Positions 44,971 to 55,130 of a DNA stretch of 64,000 nt are shown here, piece after piece. How positions within the stretch are numbered: position 1 is the stretch's first letter; each line of letters starts with the position of its first letter. Origin of the DNA: Proteles cristata cristata (Eukaryota; Chordata; Mammalia; Carnivora; Hyaenidae); contig JAESUZ010003403.1 of the NCBI GenBank assembly GCA_017311185.1, positions 1 to 64,000 of the forward strand. Direction: 5' to 3'. The position numbers and the translations under genes were made by a program. The notes beneath the pieces were generated by a model, which did no database searches, was not told where the DNA came from, and worked only from the letters and a program-made list of their open reading frames with translations.

Positions 44971-45272
44971 TTTTATAGAGACATGTTTAAGAAAAGAAGG
45001 AAGTTCTCCAACAAAATATTATCTCTAATGAATATGTAAATAGTTTAGTAATATCTACTGTGTATGGAGCTGAATAGAAAATATTTAGTTAGGATACAAA
45101 AGTAAGGGTCGGTATTGACCAAACTAGAACACTTTAAGCTTACTGCATATTTTGGCATATTTTTCTTGCCAAAGAGGACTTCAGCTTTTGCAAAGTATAA
45201 CACATAGACCATAATCACCAAGAAACTGTATTTATAAATATATTTTTTTGGATTGGGTGTGTCATCACCAGT
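44971..45272. other. Unassigned sequence
   Basis: Nothing recognisable. Confidence 0.4.
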
Positions 45273-45292
45273 ATAAAAGTTAGTATATTTTT
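45273..45292 (+). repeat. Target-site duplication, left copy
   Basis: ATAAAAGTTAGTATATTTTT, a perfect 20-bp match to 45527-45546. Confidence 0.98.
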
Positions 45293-45526
45293 CTTTTCCT
45301 TTTTTTTTTTAAATTTTTTAATGTTTTATTTATTTCTAGGAGAGAGAGAGAGAGACAGCGTGAGCAAGAGAGGGTCAGAGAGAGGAGTCACAGACTCTGA
45401 AACAGGCTCCAGGCTCTGAGCTGGCAGTCAGCACAGAGCTCGACGCGGGGCTCGAACCCACGAACCGCGAGATCATGACCTAAGCGAAAGTCGGACGCTT
45501 AACCGACTAAGCCACCCAGGCGCCCC
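45293..45526 (-). mobile_element. CAN-SINE, group C (young)
   Basis: GAGCTGGCAGTCAGCACAGA and CTAAGCCACCCAGGCGCCCC. The CpG-rich core is nearly identical to that of the copy at 35990. The 20-bp TSD is the longest in the window. Confidence 0.98.
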
Positions 45527-45546
45527 ATAAAAGTTAGTATATTTTT
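45527..45546 (+). repeat. Target-site duplication, right copy
   Basis: Identical to 45273-45292. Confidence 0.98.
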
Positions 45547-46189
45547 AGATCAACTAGAGCTTTATACAAATATCTAAACTGTATTAATGATAGTTTTGTA
45601 CTGCATTTTCAATTAATCAGATATCACAATGGATTAAAGATAAAATATGAATTTTTATATAAATATATATATATAAAATGAGTGATATATATATTTTTAG
45701 ATTGAGAAACAAGATATGAAAACAAATCAAAGAATATTTGGTCTGAGAGAGTCATCGATACATTTTCTATTTCTTATTAATCAAGCAAAATACTAGATAA
45801 CTTTAACAAAAATGAACATTGGAAATATTTTCACAATGAGGCAAACATAAGTGTCAACATACACTTAGGCATTTCTCTAGAAGCTTTAACTTAACATTCT
45901 AAAATTAAACTTTGCTTCTCTTTAACTTCCTTCCCTAAGATTTTTTTCTTCCTATTATTTCATCTGTAATTTATACAAAGCAGAAACCTGACTTTCGCAG
46001 ATGATTCCGATTTTACCTTTACACTGACAACCTCATGATTAGCAAGACATGTTGATATAGTTTTCTGAATCTCTCCTTAATGAATTCCCAACATGGACTA
46101 CGCTTCAACATTACTTTATTACTGACAGCAAAGTGTGCTTGACTTGCATATATTTTAAAATACATGTGGTAGGCCTGTTTGAGCACTTG
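45547..46189. other. Unassigned AT-rich sequence
   Basis: TA-rich microsatellite-like patch at 45657-45694. Otherwise not recognised. Confidence 0.4.
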
Positions 46190-46575
46190 ACTTCACAGTT
46201 AACTCGTGACTAAACATTTATAAATGGAACGAATACAATGTGTTCTTTGACATCTGGCTTCTGTCATTCAACATTATGTTCATGGGATTCAATCATTAGG
46301 CATATGTAGCAAGTTTTAGTTTTGTCCTAGATGGTATCCATTAAGAGAATTGCATTCAATGAACATAACACATTTTATTTAACATTCTACTATTGTTGAG
46401 TGTTGTTTGTTTACCTTTATCTCCCTAGATAATGACTCTAGCAATAATGATATTATGAACACACAAATACATATAGTATATGTCTTTTGGTGAGTAATGT
46501 ACACATTTTGGGTGAGTATAAATAGGAAATAGGATTCTGGGTCAGAGAGTACACTTTTGGTGTGTTATATGTATT
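46190..46575 (-). mobile_element. Old LINE-1 fragment
   Basis: Antisense L1 landmarks: ATAAATGGAACGAATACAAT, GACATCTGGCTTCTGTCATT, TAGATGGTATCCATT, ATTCTACTATTGTTGAGTG. It covers the same L1 segment as the next feature. Confidence 0.6.
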
Positions 46576-47075
46576 ATGTGCCTTTCCCACCTAAATCTCT
46601 GGCCATCACCATAGTTTGCTTGTTTTCCCAGAATGCCATAGAATTGTAATCATATAATATATATTATTTACATACTGGCATCTTTAATTTAGCAGTATAC
46701 ATTTAAGATTCACCCATGTTTTTCATAATTGGTAGCTCATTTCTTTTTATCACTGTGTAATATTCCATAGTATGAATCTGCCATCAATTGAAAAGCATAT
46801 TAGTTGTTTCAAGTTTTGGGAGATTATAAATAAAACTGTTAGAAACATTCACATGTAAGGTTTTGTATGGGCATAAATTTTCATAAATATCTAGGAGTGC
46901 AGTTGCTGAGTTGTTAGACTATATTTAACTTTTAAGGAGCTGCCAAATTTTCTCCCAAAGAGGCTCTACCATTTTGCATTCCCACCAGCAATGAATGAGT
47001 TCCTATCACTCCATATCCAGGCCAGCAATTGGCATTTTTAGGTATTTGGATTCTAGCCATTCTAATCGGTGCATA
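46576..47075 (-). mobile_element. Old LINE-1 fragment
   Basis: A better-preserved antisense segment: GTGTAATATTCCATAGTATG, CTAGGAGTGCAGTTGCTGAG, CTACCATTTTGCATTCCCAC, CATTCTAATCGGTGCATAG. Confidence 0.85.
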
Positions 47076-47144
47076 GAAATACTTCTAGAGATACAATTTT
47101 AAAATATTTTCTTCTATATAATAAAATTGCTGAATTCAGTTATT

Positions 47145-47718
47145 ATTTTTAAGTTTCTATTGAAATTACAGTTAGTAAACATGCAGTATAATATTAATTT
47201 CAGGTGTACTTCCTGAATTTACTCAATTTTTTCATACAACACTTCCATATAGTACTTCAGTACTTCCATAGAACACCTGGTGTTTATCATAAGTGTCTTC
47301 CTTAATGCCCATTGCCCATTTAACCCATCTCCCACTCTCCTCCCCTCTGGTAATCATCAGTTTGTTCTCTAAAGTCAAGACTGTGTTTCTTGGTTTGTCT
47401 CTCTCTTTTTTTCTCCTTGCACTCTGCTACTTTAGGAAATGCACTCCTTAGTTCTAGCAGCATTTTTATAAATTCTTTAGGATTTTCTGTGTAGACTATT
47501 TTGCCATGTCTTAGAATGGATTGGATTCTTATCTAATAGATTTTTATCTTCCTTATCAATCTGCATAGATTGTGTTCTTTCTTGCGTTATTGCATTGGTT
47601 AGGGACTCCACACAATGTTTAATCAACATGACAAGTTCAGACATCATTAAATTTTCCTTACTCTAGGAAAGCCTCCTATCCTTCATTATTAAATATGATG
47701 TTATATGGAAGATATTTT
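47145..47718 (-). mobile_element. Carnivore LINE-1 with 3' UTR joined to the RT domain (first piece)
   Basis: The 3' UTR in antisense (about 47160-47430: GAACACCTGGTGTTTATCAT, CCACTCTCCTCCCCTC) switches near 47435 to RT-domain sequence (ACTCCTTAGTTCTAGCAGC, TTAGGATTTTCTGTGTAGAC). The ORF2 C-terminal half is missing. Either one deleted copy or two abutting insertions. Confidence 0.8.
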
Positions 47719-47733
47719 TAAATGCCTATTATT
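47719..47733 (+). repeat. Target-site duplication, left copy
   Basis: TAAATGCCTATTATT, identical to 47962-47976. Confidence 0.97.
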
Positions 47734-47961
47734 GGGTCGCCTGGGTGGCTTAGCTGGTTGAGCGTCCGACTTTCGCTTAGGTCATGATCTCGCGGTTCGT
47801 GGGTTCGAGCCCGCGTCAGGCTCTGTGCTGACTGCCAGCTCAGAGTCTGGAGCCTGTTTCAGTCTGTGACTCCCTCTGTCTCTGACTCTCCCCTGCTCGC
47901 TCGCTCTCTCTCTCTCTCTCTCTCCTAGAAATAAAAAATAATAATAACAATAATAAAAAAA
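47734..47961 (+). mobile_element. CAN-SINE, group C (young), inside L1
   Basis: GCCTGGGTGGCTTAGCTGG, CGACTTTCGCTTAGGTCATG, GATCTCGCGGTTCGTGGG, GACTGCCAGCTCAGAG, and CTCCTAGAAATAAAAAATAA leading to an AAT-rich tail. Confidence 0.98.
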
Positions 47962-47976
47962 TAAATGCCTATTATT
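47962..47976 (+). repeat. Target-site duplication, right copy
   Basis: Identical to 47719-47733. Confidence 0.97.
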
Positions 47977-48030
47977 AGTTTGAGGAAGTTTCCTTCTATT
48001 TCTAGTTTATTGAGACAATGTTTAATGTTA
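47977..48030 (-). mobile_element. Carnivore LINE-1 (second piece)
   Basis: AGTTTGAGGAAGTTTCCTTC and TATTTCTAGTTTATTGAG are antisense RT-domain sequence that resumes after the SINE. The edge is uncertain. Confidence 0.75.
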
Positions 48031-48934
48031 TATATAAACACAATGTGTAAATATTGTGTGATTTTGAATGATGTTATTTTCTGGATTAGACAGTTTGCAT
48101 TTCTTCCTGTCAGGCACTGGAGTAGGCACACTACTGAACCGGATCATCTTAATTCAGAGATTAGAATGATCCAACCCTGAGCTTCAGTCACTGTATAGTC
48201 TGCTAACATTCTTCAAAAGCATAATCCTGAACGCTTGACGCATTCCCTAGGACCTTCTCAAGGTTAGCACACTCGCAATCCATTATTACTGTTAGTTCTT
48301 TCATCCTGGTGGGGGTAACGTGTTCATTTTCTCTTCTCAACCCCGGGACTACCAAATGGCCCTAGGAGAAATACAGCACCAAATGCCTTGATCACTTCTT
48401 TTGGTTTCTCTTCTTTCGTGGATTTTTTTACCTTATAATTTTTGATTACATTATTAGCTCTGTGATGTTGTATAAAAGTATAGATGGTTTTATAGTTAAT
48501 ACTAACAAGAAAGTTGATCAGAAAAAGCCTGGTTTGTAACTGTAAGAAAGAAAACTGAAAAGACTTGGAAAACAAAATAAAGATATCTCTATGATTAATG
48601 TGGGAATTATTTATATTTTACTACTTCCACTAGCATATTCTAACTACAATATTCTAACCACATTAGCTGTCTATAAAATACAACTTCAATTATTAGCTTT
48701 TAATTTGGGAGGAACAATTGACACATGATACACTTACACACAAAATGTTTGATATTGTTTTTGCATTGAAATGTTTAATATAAATAAAAAGAACTGCATT
48801 AGAGGGAAGTAGGTAAGTAAGTAAAAAATGAGAAATGTGATTTTTGATACTACTGAAAAGCTGATAAAGGTTAAGAAAATCAATAAATAATAGTATCAAC
48901 ACTATCCTTTGGCCTATCGCATATATTTCTTTTC
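48031..48934. other. Unassigned sequence
   Basis: Not recognised. The 83-codon minus frame at 48324-48575 has no recognisable features. Confidence 0.35.
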
Positions 48935-49389
48935 TATCATGTTGTAATACATTACTACAAACTTGTTGGCTTCAAACAAAGGAAATTTAGAACTAAGATA
49001 CCAGAAGTCCAAAATCAGTTTCGCTGGGCTGATTTCAGGTGTCAGCCACGGCTGGCCTCCCTCTAGAGGCTCTGGGGGAGGGTCCTTCTGTTGCTTCTTG
49101 CAGCTTGTGTGCGCTGATTTCAGTCCTTCACTTGTAGACACATCATTCTAATCTTGTCCTCGGTGCCAAGCTACCTTCTAGATGGGTGAAATCATCTCCT
49201 TCTGGGTCCCTCTTAGGAGGATATATGTGATTGCATTTAGGGACCATGCAGATAATCCAAGACACTCTTCCCGTCTCAAGATCTTTATCTTAATCATATC
49301 TGCAATGTTCTGTTTGACTATATAACATTCACAGGTTCCAGAGATTAGGGCATGGATATATTTTGGAAGCCATCATTCAGCATACCACA
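48935..49389 (-). mobile_element. MLT-type LTR (ERVL/MaLR class)
   Basis: A nearly complete antisense LTR ending at CAGCATACCACA (TGTGG start on the minus strand). It includes CACAGGTTCCAGAGATTAGG, GCAGATAATCCAAGACACTC, CCGTCTCAAGATCTTTATC and CCTCTAGAGGCTCTGGGGGA, with the 3' end near CTTGTTGGCTTCAAACAAAG. No internal region is recognised next to it. Confidence 0.85.
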
Positions 49390-49473
49390 TTTTACAGTCT
49401 CTCAAACCTGCCAAAATCAGGAAGAGAGATTTACAGTAATGTTTTTTTACACATTGATTATACGCCACTCTTT

Positions 49474-49604
49474 TATTTTTATTTTTTAAGTTGCCTTCAT
49501 ACTCAGCATGGAGCTTAATGCAAGCCTTGAACTTAAGACCCTGAGATCAAGAACTTAGCTGAGATCAAGAGTTGGATACTTAACCGACTGAGTATCTGGT
49601 CACC
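49474..49604 (-). mobile_element. Short old CAN-SINE
   Basis: GACCCTGAGATCAAGAAC, GAGATCAAGAGTTGGATAC and an AACCGACTGAGTATC head, with only a short T-rich tail and no purine tract. It resembles the carnivore-wide older type, like 2273-2384. Confidence 0.8.
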
Positions 49605-50107
49605 CCTACATTGCTTTTAATAATGTGCCATGGCACTGATTTGTTTCATTGTTTTTAGGGTGAAAATTATTAAAGTCGAAATGGAAGGATGATATACATG
49701 GACAATGTATAAACAGAATTGATATTAAAAATGAAAGCATATCATATGACTGCAATTGAAAATGTTAAAGATGTTTCATAGGAAATATTTACCACAGATC
49801 TGTGATTGTAAATAATTTCCATTTAAAATTAACCTCCTATACTTGTCTAGAGGACTAGATTTTCATTCTCTCTCCTGTCAAGCATGTATAGATTGTTTTA
49901 TCTGAAACTTATGCAGTAGTATAGGCATTTAGTTCAAAACTTGAATTCCAACTATTTCTCACGTGTTCTAGTTTAATATTTTACATTTGATTTTGGAGTT
50001 ATATTATCCTCTAACAATTTTATTTTATTGTTTTTTTACAAAGCTGTGGCATATTTCAAATACCTTGGGAAAATACAGAACTTCATGTGTTGCTTGAAAT
50101 ATTTCTA
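49605..50107. other. Unassigned sequence
   Basis: Nothing recognisable. Confidence 0.4.
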
Positions 50108-50323
50108 GGGGTGCCTTGGTGGCTCAGTCGGTTGAGCGTCCAACTTTGGCTCAGGTCATGATCTCATGGTTCATGGGTTGGAGTCACGCATTGGGCGCTG
50201 TATTGACAGCTAACTCAGAGGCTGGAGCCTGCTTCCAGTTCTGTGTCTCCCTCTTTCTCTCTGGCCCTTCCCTGTTCATGCTGTTTGTCTCTCTCAAAAA
50301 ATTAAATAAAACGTTTAAAAATT
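50108..50323 (+). mobile_element. CAN-SINE, group B-like
   Basis: GGGGTGCCTTGGTGGCTCAG head, GACAGCTAACTCAGAG (a mutated B insertion), TTAAATAAAACG tail. Short TTTCTAG flanks on both sides. Confidence 0.95.
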
Positions 50324-50993
50324 TTTCTAGTTTGGAGATCTAGAGTGTGAGAGATCTAGAGAGTGGGAGAATATGATTCTCTGTCTTAAGTCTGAGTATA
50401 TGTTGGAGAGGACCCAAGAGGGGTAGAAATCCAGTCAGATAGCTACTGCATTTATGCAAGAGGTAACTAAAATTCAGAAAAGAAAATCATTGATATATGT
50501 GCAGAAAAAGGATCAAAGGATGCATGAAAGTAATATTTATTGAATAAAAATTGATAACACTTTGTAATGGATTCTTTATGGAAGGTCTGATGGTATGCCT
50601 ACCTTAGATAAGAAACTCTGGAAGAGTCAAGGATTTTAAATGCCTTAGGAAGACATTATGATTTTATGTTTAGACACCCTTGGGGTAATGTCAAATAGGT
50701 AGTTGAAAAGTTATAGAAGCTCTATAAATAAATATCAGCAAAGATTATTTTCCTCTCCTGTGGTCCATGGTATATTCATTTATTGCATAAGATTGACAAG
50801 AATTCTATTATATAACCTGCCAAAGGAGATAGAGTATTTAAGTTTTAAATGATGATTTTTTCACAAGAATATTTAATGCAAATATATACTTAGCTCAGCT
50901 GTTACTGTCACCTGAGGGGAAGCTATTTGTGCATTCTTTTTAATGTGAACAAACATTAATTGATTAGGATCATAGAATTTAAAGCTGTCTAAA
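50324..50993. other. Unassigned sequence
   Basis: Nothing recognisable. Confidence 0.4.
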
Positions 50994-51007
50994 AATTGAA
51001 CTTTATA

Positions 51008-51240
51008 TGGGGCTCCTGGGTTACTCAATTGGTTAAGTGTCTGATTTCAGCTCAGGTCATGATCTCACAGTCCATGAGTTCAAGCCCTAGCCCCATGAGT
51101 TCAAGCCCCTGCCCCACATTGGGTTTTGTGCTGACAGCTCAGAGCCTTGAGCTTGCTTGGGATTTTGTCTCTCCCTCTCTCTCTGCCCCTCCCCTGGCTT
51201 GTGCGCGCTCTCTCTCTCTCTCTCAAAGTAAACATAAAAA
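51008..51240 (+). mobile_element. CAN-SINE, group A, with duplicated B-box region
   Basis: GGGGCTCCTGGGTTACTCAA head and GACAGCTCAGAGCC. A 21-bp tandem repeat (51072-51092 and 51093-51113) doubles the GAGTTCAAGCCC promoter box. TSD AATTGAACTTTATA at 50994-51007 and 51241-51254. Confidence 0.97.
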
Positions 51241-51282
51241 AATTGAACTTTATAGTTTCCTCAGTATTTTCACATTTTGTGG

Positions 51283-51330
51283 CATATATATATATGTGTG
51301 TGTGCGTATATTATATATACATATATATAG
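51283..51330 (+). repeat. TA/TG-rich microsatellite
   Basis: Alternating TA, then TG, then TA runs, imperfect. Confidence 0.85.
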
Positions 51331-51602
51331 TTACATAGTAACATTGAATAGAGTTTCTAATCTCTTATTTCTTTTTCAGTAATTTCAACAGTTTAGCTTT
51401 CAGATATATTTCATTATCAAACATCAATGCATGTAAATATAACTTACGATTGCCGATTTTGGTGTCTTCCAACACAGTTGTTAACACTTCTCTCCTTTTT
51501 AAACCTAATTTAAATGGTTGAAAATGTAGCTTTAGAAATGAAAGTAATAATAAAATAACATTGATTTATTATTGTGCAAAGATCTATTTTTCACTGATTT
51601 TT

Positions 51603-51807
51603 AAATTTTTTTTAATCTTTATTTTTGAGACAGACAAAGTGTGAGCAGAGGAGGAGCAGAGAGAGAGAGGGAGACACAGAATCCGAAGCAGGGTCTAGGC
51701 TCTGAGCTGTCAGCACAGAGCCCGGCGTGGAGCTTGAACTCATAAACCATGAGATCATGACCTGAGCTGAAGTCAGATGCTCAACCGACTGAGACACCCA
51801 GGAGCCC
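51603..51807 (-). mobile_element. CAN-SINE, group A
   Basis: GAGCTGTCAGCACAGAGCCC and GACACCCAGGAGCCCC. Perfect 19-bp TSD CTATTTTTCACTGATTTTT at 51584-51602 and 51808-51826. Confidence 0.98.
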
Positions 51808-51938
51808 CTATTTTTCACTGATTTTTGTATGTGGTTTATGCAGTGATATTCATGCAACACATTAAATACATGGATTTTGCATTTCGACATTCTTGTTAAA
51901 TAAGTTGAGAGACACTCTAAACTCTAAACTCAATTCTG

Positions 51939-52137
51939 GGGCGGCTCAGTCGGTTAAGTGTCCAACTTTGGCTCAGGCCATGATTTCATGGTTCCTGGGT
52001 TCGAGCTCTGCGTCAGGCTCTGTGCTGACACCTCAGAGCCTGGAGCTTCCTTCAAATTCTGTCTCTTCCTCTTTCTCTGCTCCTCCCCTGCTCATGTCTG
52101 GTTCTCTCTGGCTCTCAAAAAAAAAAAAAAAAAAAGT
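51939..52137 (+). mobile_element. CAN-SINE, group A, head shortened
   Basis: It starts GGGCGGCTCAGTCGG, so about 10 bp of the normal head are missing, then GTTCGAGCTCTGCGTCAGG and a 19-A tail. TSD TAAACTCAATTCTG at 51925-51938 and 52138-52151. Confidence 0.97.
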
Positions 52138-52151
52138 TAAACTCAATTCTG

Positions 52152-53289
52152 CAGCCCATTGTGGGTCAAGTCCTGTTGTTGACAGTCACTTAGGGGCTTG
52201 TTAAGAAAGCTGGAACAAGTGTCCTCTATTAAAGACATAAATAAACAATGGCTTAATCACTCTTAAGACATGGTAAGGCTCCTATTGAAGGCATGAAAAG
52301 GCTCAGTGAGGGATCGTGTCCTTTGGGACTTGGACCCCTAAGTCTTCAGTTGCAGAACCACCGGTACCCAGTGGATGTTCTTTACTATTTTGCTGAAGAA
52401 CTTCTCTTTCACACATTTCTGTTCCTTTAGGAAACTGGTAGAATAATATAGTTTTGATAAAATTTTGATTACCCTCCAATCATTTTATGTTACTTTTCTG
52501 CAGGGGCAAATGCGCCTGCTGTATTTTGGCTGATTTCTTTCACTGTTCTGTTTTCTTGGAAAATAAACTTTACACCATTTAGGACTATATTGATATTTGT
52601 GCCAGTCATATGTCAAAATATAATTTATTTTCAAGAAATATAGTCTGCATATTTGTGAGTGATTATTTTCTCTATATTCTTTTATGTTTACATTATAATA
52701 TAAATATATAAATATAATATAAATATAAATAAATATATAAATATATAAATAAATATAAATATATAAATATAAATAAGTTCTATTGGGAAATAAGTTAATA
52801 TCATGACCTATTGCATAGATCAATAATAAGAGGATTAGTCAGTTGCCCAGACTGTTTTTAGGAGAAGTCAAAGATAGTATAAATGCAAAGAGCTTTGACT
52901 TCCAATCCCAGTGAAACTGTGTATGTTACTGATCCAAGTTTAGTTTTAGATACTTTGAATGCAGCATCTTCAAATGGGGTGACAAATGGTCAGATGCTTA
53001 TTAGAGTACACATAAATTAATTTGTTTCCCTAGAGATAGCTCACTTAAAAAAAGACATCATTGTTCTAAATATGAATATTTTAATATCCATTCCTGTGAT
53101 GTTGTTAGTGAAATAGACTGCCATAAATTTTCAGAGTTTAAGAAAGCTCAGTTTCAGCATTGAAAATACTCCTACGTTCTTAGTTTATTGTTTCTGAAAC
53201 CATCACATATTTCACTCACTGGTTCTTTCATAATAACACCAAGGTTGGTTACATTCATTCCCTCATTAAGAACAAAACATAATGAACAT
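52152..53289. other. Unassigned sequence with AT-rich array
   Basis: A TAAATATA-type simple repeat fills 52691-52774. The remainder is not recognised. Confidence 0.45.
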
Positions 53290-54140
53290 CCTTGAAGATG
53301 CAATCCCACCAATGTTTGTGATTTTTTTAAATAATGATAGAGGACTGCAACATTTGGTTTATGGGTGGCTCATGCACATTTATACTTCCACTAACTACTG
53401 TCTGTTTTTCATAAAATACTAAATAGTATCTACTATCTAAAGCGCATCTAAAGTGCATCTAAAGTGCATAAAAATTCTTGTTTTCTCAAATTCTTAATAA
53501 TTTAATATGTATTTTTCTTAATTTATTTTATGGGCATAGTGATACTGTAATATATTTAAATATCTAGTAGGCCTGTTTGCCTATCTGTACATTTCTGTTT
53601 CAGAGTTTAATTTCCTTATACATATATACTTCACTGTAAACTATGGAATGATTTTGAAGAGTTACTTAAATTTTAAAAAGTAAGAATTTTGATTGGAACT
53701 TTATTGAATTGGAAGATAACGGGGTAGAATTTAAATAATATCTTCATGTTGTATTTTCCTATTAAGAAGCATAGACTGTTTCTCTATTCAGATCTTATTT
53801 TATGTTACTGTATACATTTTGTATTTTTCTATGTAAAGAATATGTGCATGATTTAGTTTGATTAATGCATATTTTATAATTTAAACCACTGCACTTGATA
53901 GTAATTTTCTGTAGTTCAGTATGTTTGCTGTTGGTTTTTTACATGTATTTTTATATATGGCATTCATGTGGAATGATTAATTCAATTCTAATAACTTATC
54001 TATTTCTTCATGGCAATTCTATGTTGATGGTCATATTGCAGATATTGGCATTTGATCCCTTCTCTTCCATTTCCTTTACCTTTTACTTACCTTATAGCAT
54101 TGTCTGGGGTATACAATCCTCTGTATTTACCAATCTTTTC
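53290..54140 (-). mobile_element. Old LINE-1 fragment
   Basis: Antisense L1M-like order: TGCACATTTATACTTCCACT, GGGCATAGTGATACTG, TGGAACTTTATTGAATTGG, and TTCTTCATGGCAATTC toward the right. Weak but consistent. An 11-bp unit is repeated three times at 53434-53466. Confidence 0.5.
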
Positions 54141-54540
54141 TCCTGGAGTGATAAGGTTTTGCAGAGAAAAATTATACAGCCTTCTGCTTAGGAAAATAAA
54201 CTCACAAATGATTCAAACCAATACTAGAATTATCAATTTATTCCTCAATTTACAATTAATGATGACACTTAATGCATTATAGTTTATCTGTCTCTTTTTG
54301 TCTACCTACCATACTTCAGAGGTGTACCTGTTATCATCTGATAATTTATAATTTTTTAAATTATAATTTATAGTTTTATAAATTTAATATATAATTTTAT
54401 GAACTTTGAAGTTCTTCCAATTGGATCAATTTACCTATATTTTTTTAAGTTCTTCCATTGGTAGTTAAAATTTTGTTTTAATTGTTTTGTTTTGTTTTAA
54501 TTTGTTTCCCCTTGCCTCTCTGCTTGTAACTTCAAAATAA
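54141..54540. other. Unassigned AT-rich sequence
   Basis: A self-complementary AATTTATA/TATAAATT patch at 54340-54372. Nothing else recognised. Confidence 0.4.
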
Positions 54541-54550
54541 ATGTACTGTC

Positions 54551-54661
54551 AGGGTGCCTGGTGTCTCTGTGGGTTGCATCTGAATCTTGGTTTGGGACCA
54601 GGTATTGATCTCACAGTTCATGCTGACAGTGTGGAAACTGCTTAGGATTCTCTCTTTCTCC

Positions 54662-54702
<41 letters not shown>

Positions 54703-54735
54703 AAAATAAATAAACTTTAAAAATAAAATAAAATA
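54551..54735 (+). mobile_element. CAN-SINE, group O, central deletion and CT expansion
   Basis: GGGTGCCTGGTGTCTCTGTG head, then GATCTCACAGTTCATG joins CTGACAGTGTGG, so the central GAGCCC part is lost. CTTAGGATTCTC precedes a long CT run (54646-54702). Flanks ATGTACTGTC and ATTTACTGTC. Confidence 0.92.
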
Positions 54736-54853
54736 CATTTACTGTCCTTCGTCTCATTGTTTCTGACCTTGTAGGTAAAAACAAATAAGGAGTTTTACTT
54801 CCATTTCATGGTTCATAATAAAATATATAGAACTTTTTTTCAGTCCACCATTT

Positions 54854-54906
54854 TTACTTTTTTTAGTTTATTTATTTTGAGAGAGAAAGAGAGAAAGGGG
54901 AGAAAG

Positions 54907-54942
<36 letters not shown>

Positions 54943-55116
54943 AAGAGGGAGAGAGAGATCATAAGCAGGGGAGGGTGAAAAAGAGAGAAAAAATCCCAAG
55001 CAGGGTCCACACTGTCAGTACAGAGCCTGATGTAGGGCTCCATCTCACAAACCATGAGATCATGACCTGACCCCAGATTAAGAGTCAGACACCTGACTGA
55101 GTCACCCCAGCGCCCC
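54854..55116 (-). mobile_element. CAN-SINE, group O, with expanded GA tract
   Basis: The GA-rich tract (54880-54958) makes this the longest SINE here. AATCCCAAGCAGGGTCCAC marks the older group. TSD TCAGTCCACCATTT / TCAATCCACCATTT at 54840-54853 and 55117-55130. Confidence 0.96.
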
Positions 55117-55130
55117 TCAATCCACCATTT

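Noticed and set aside
48324..48575. 83-codon minus frame with a lysine-rich segment
   Set aside because: No recognisable domain, no splice context and AT-rich composition. Most likely chance.
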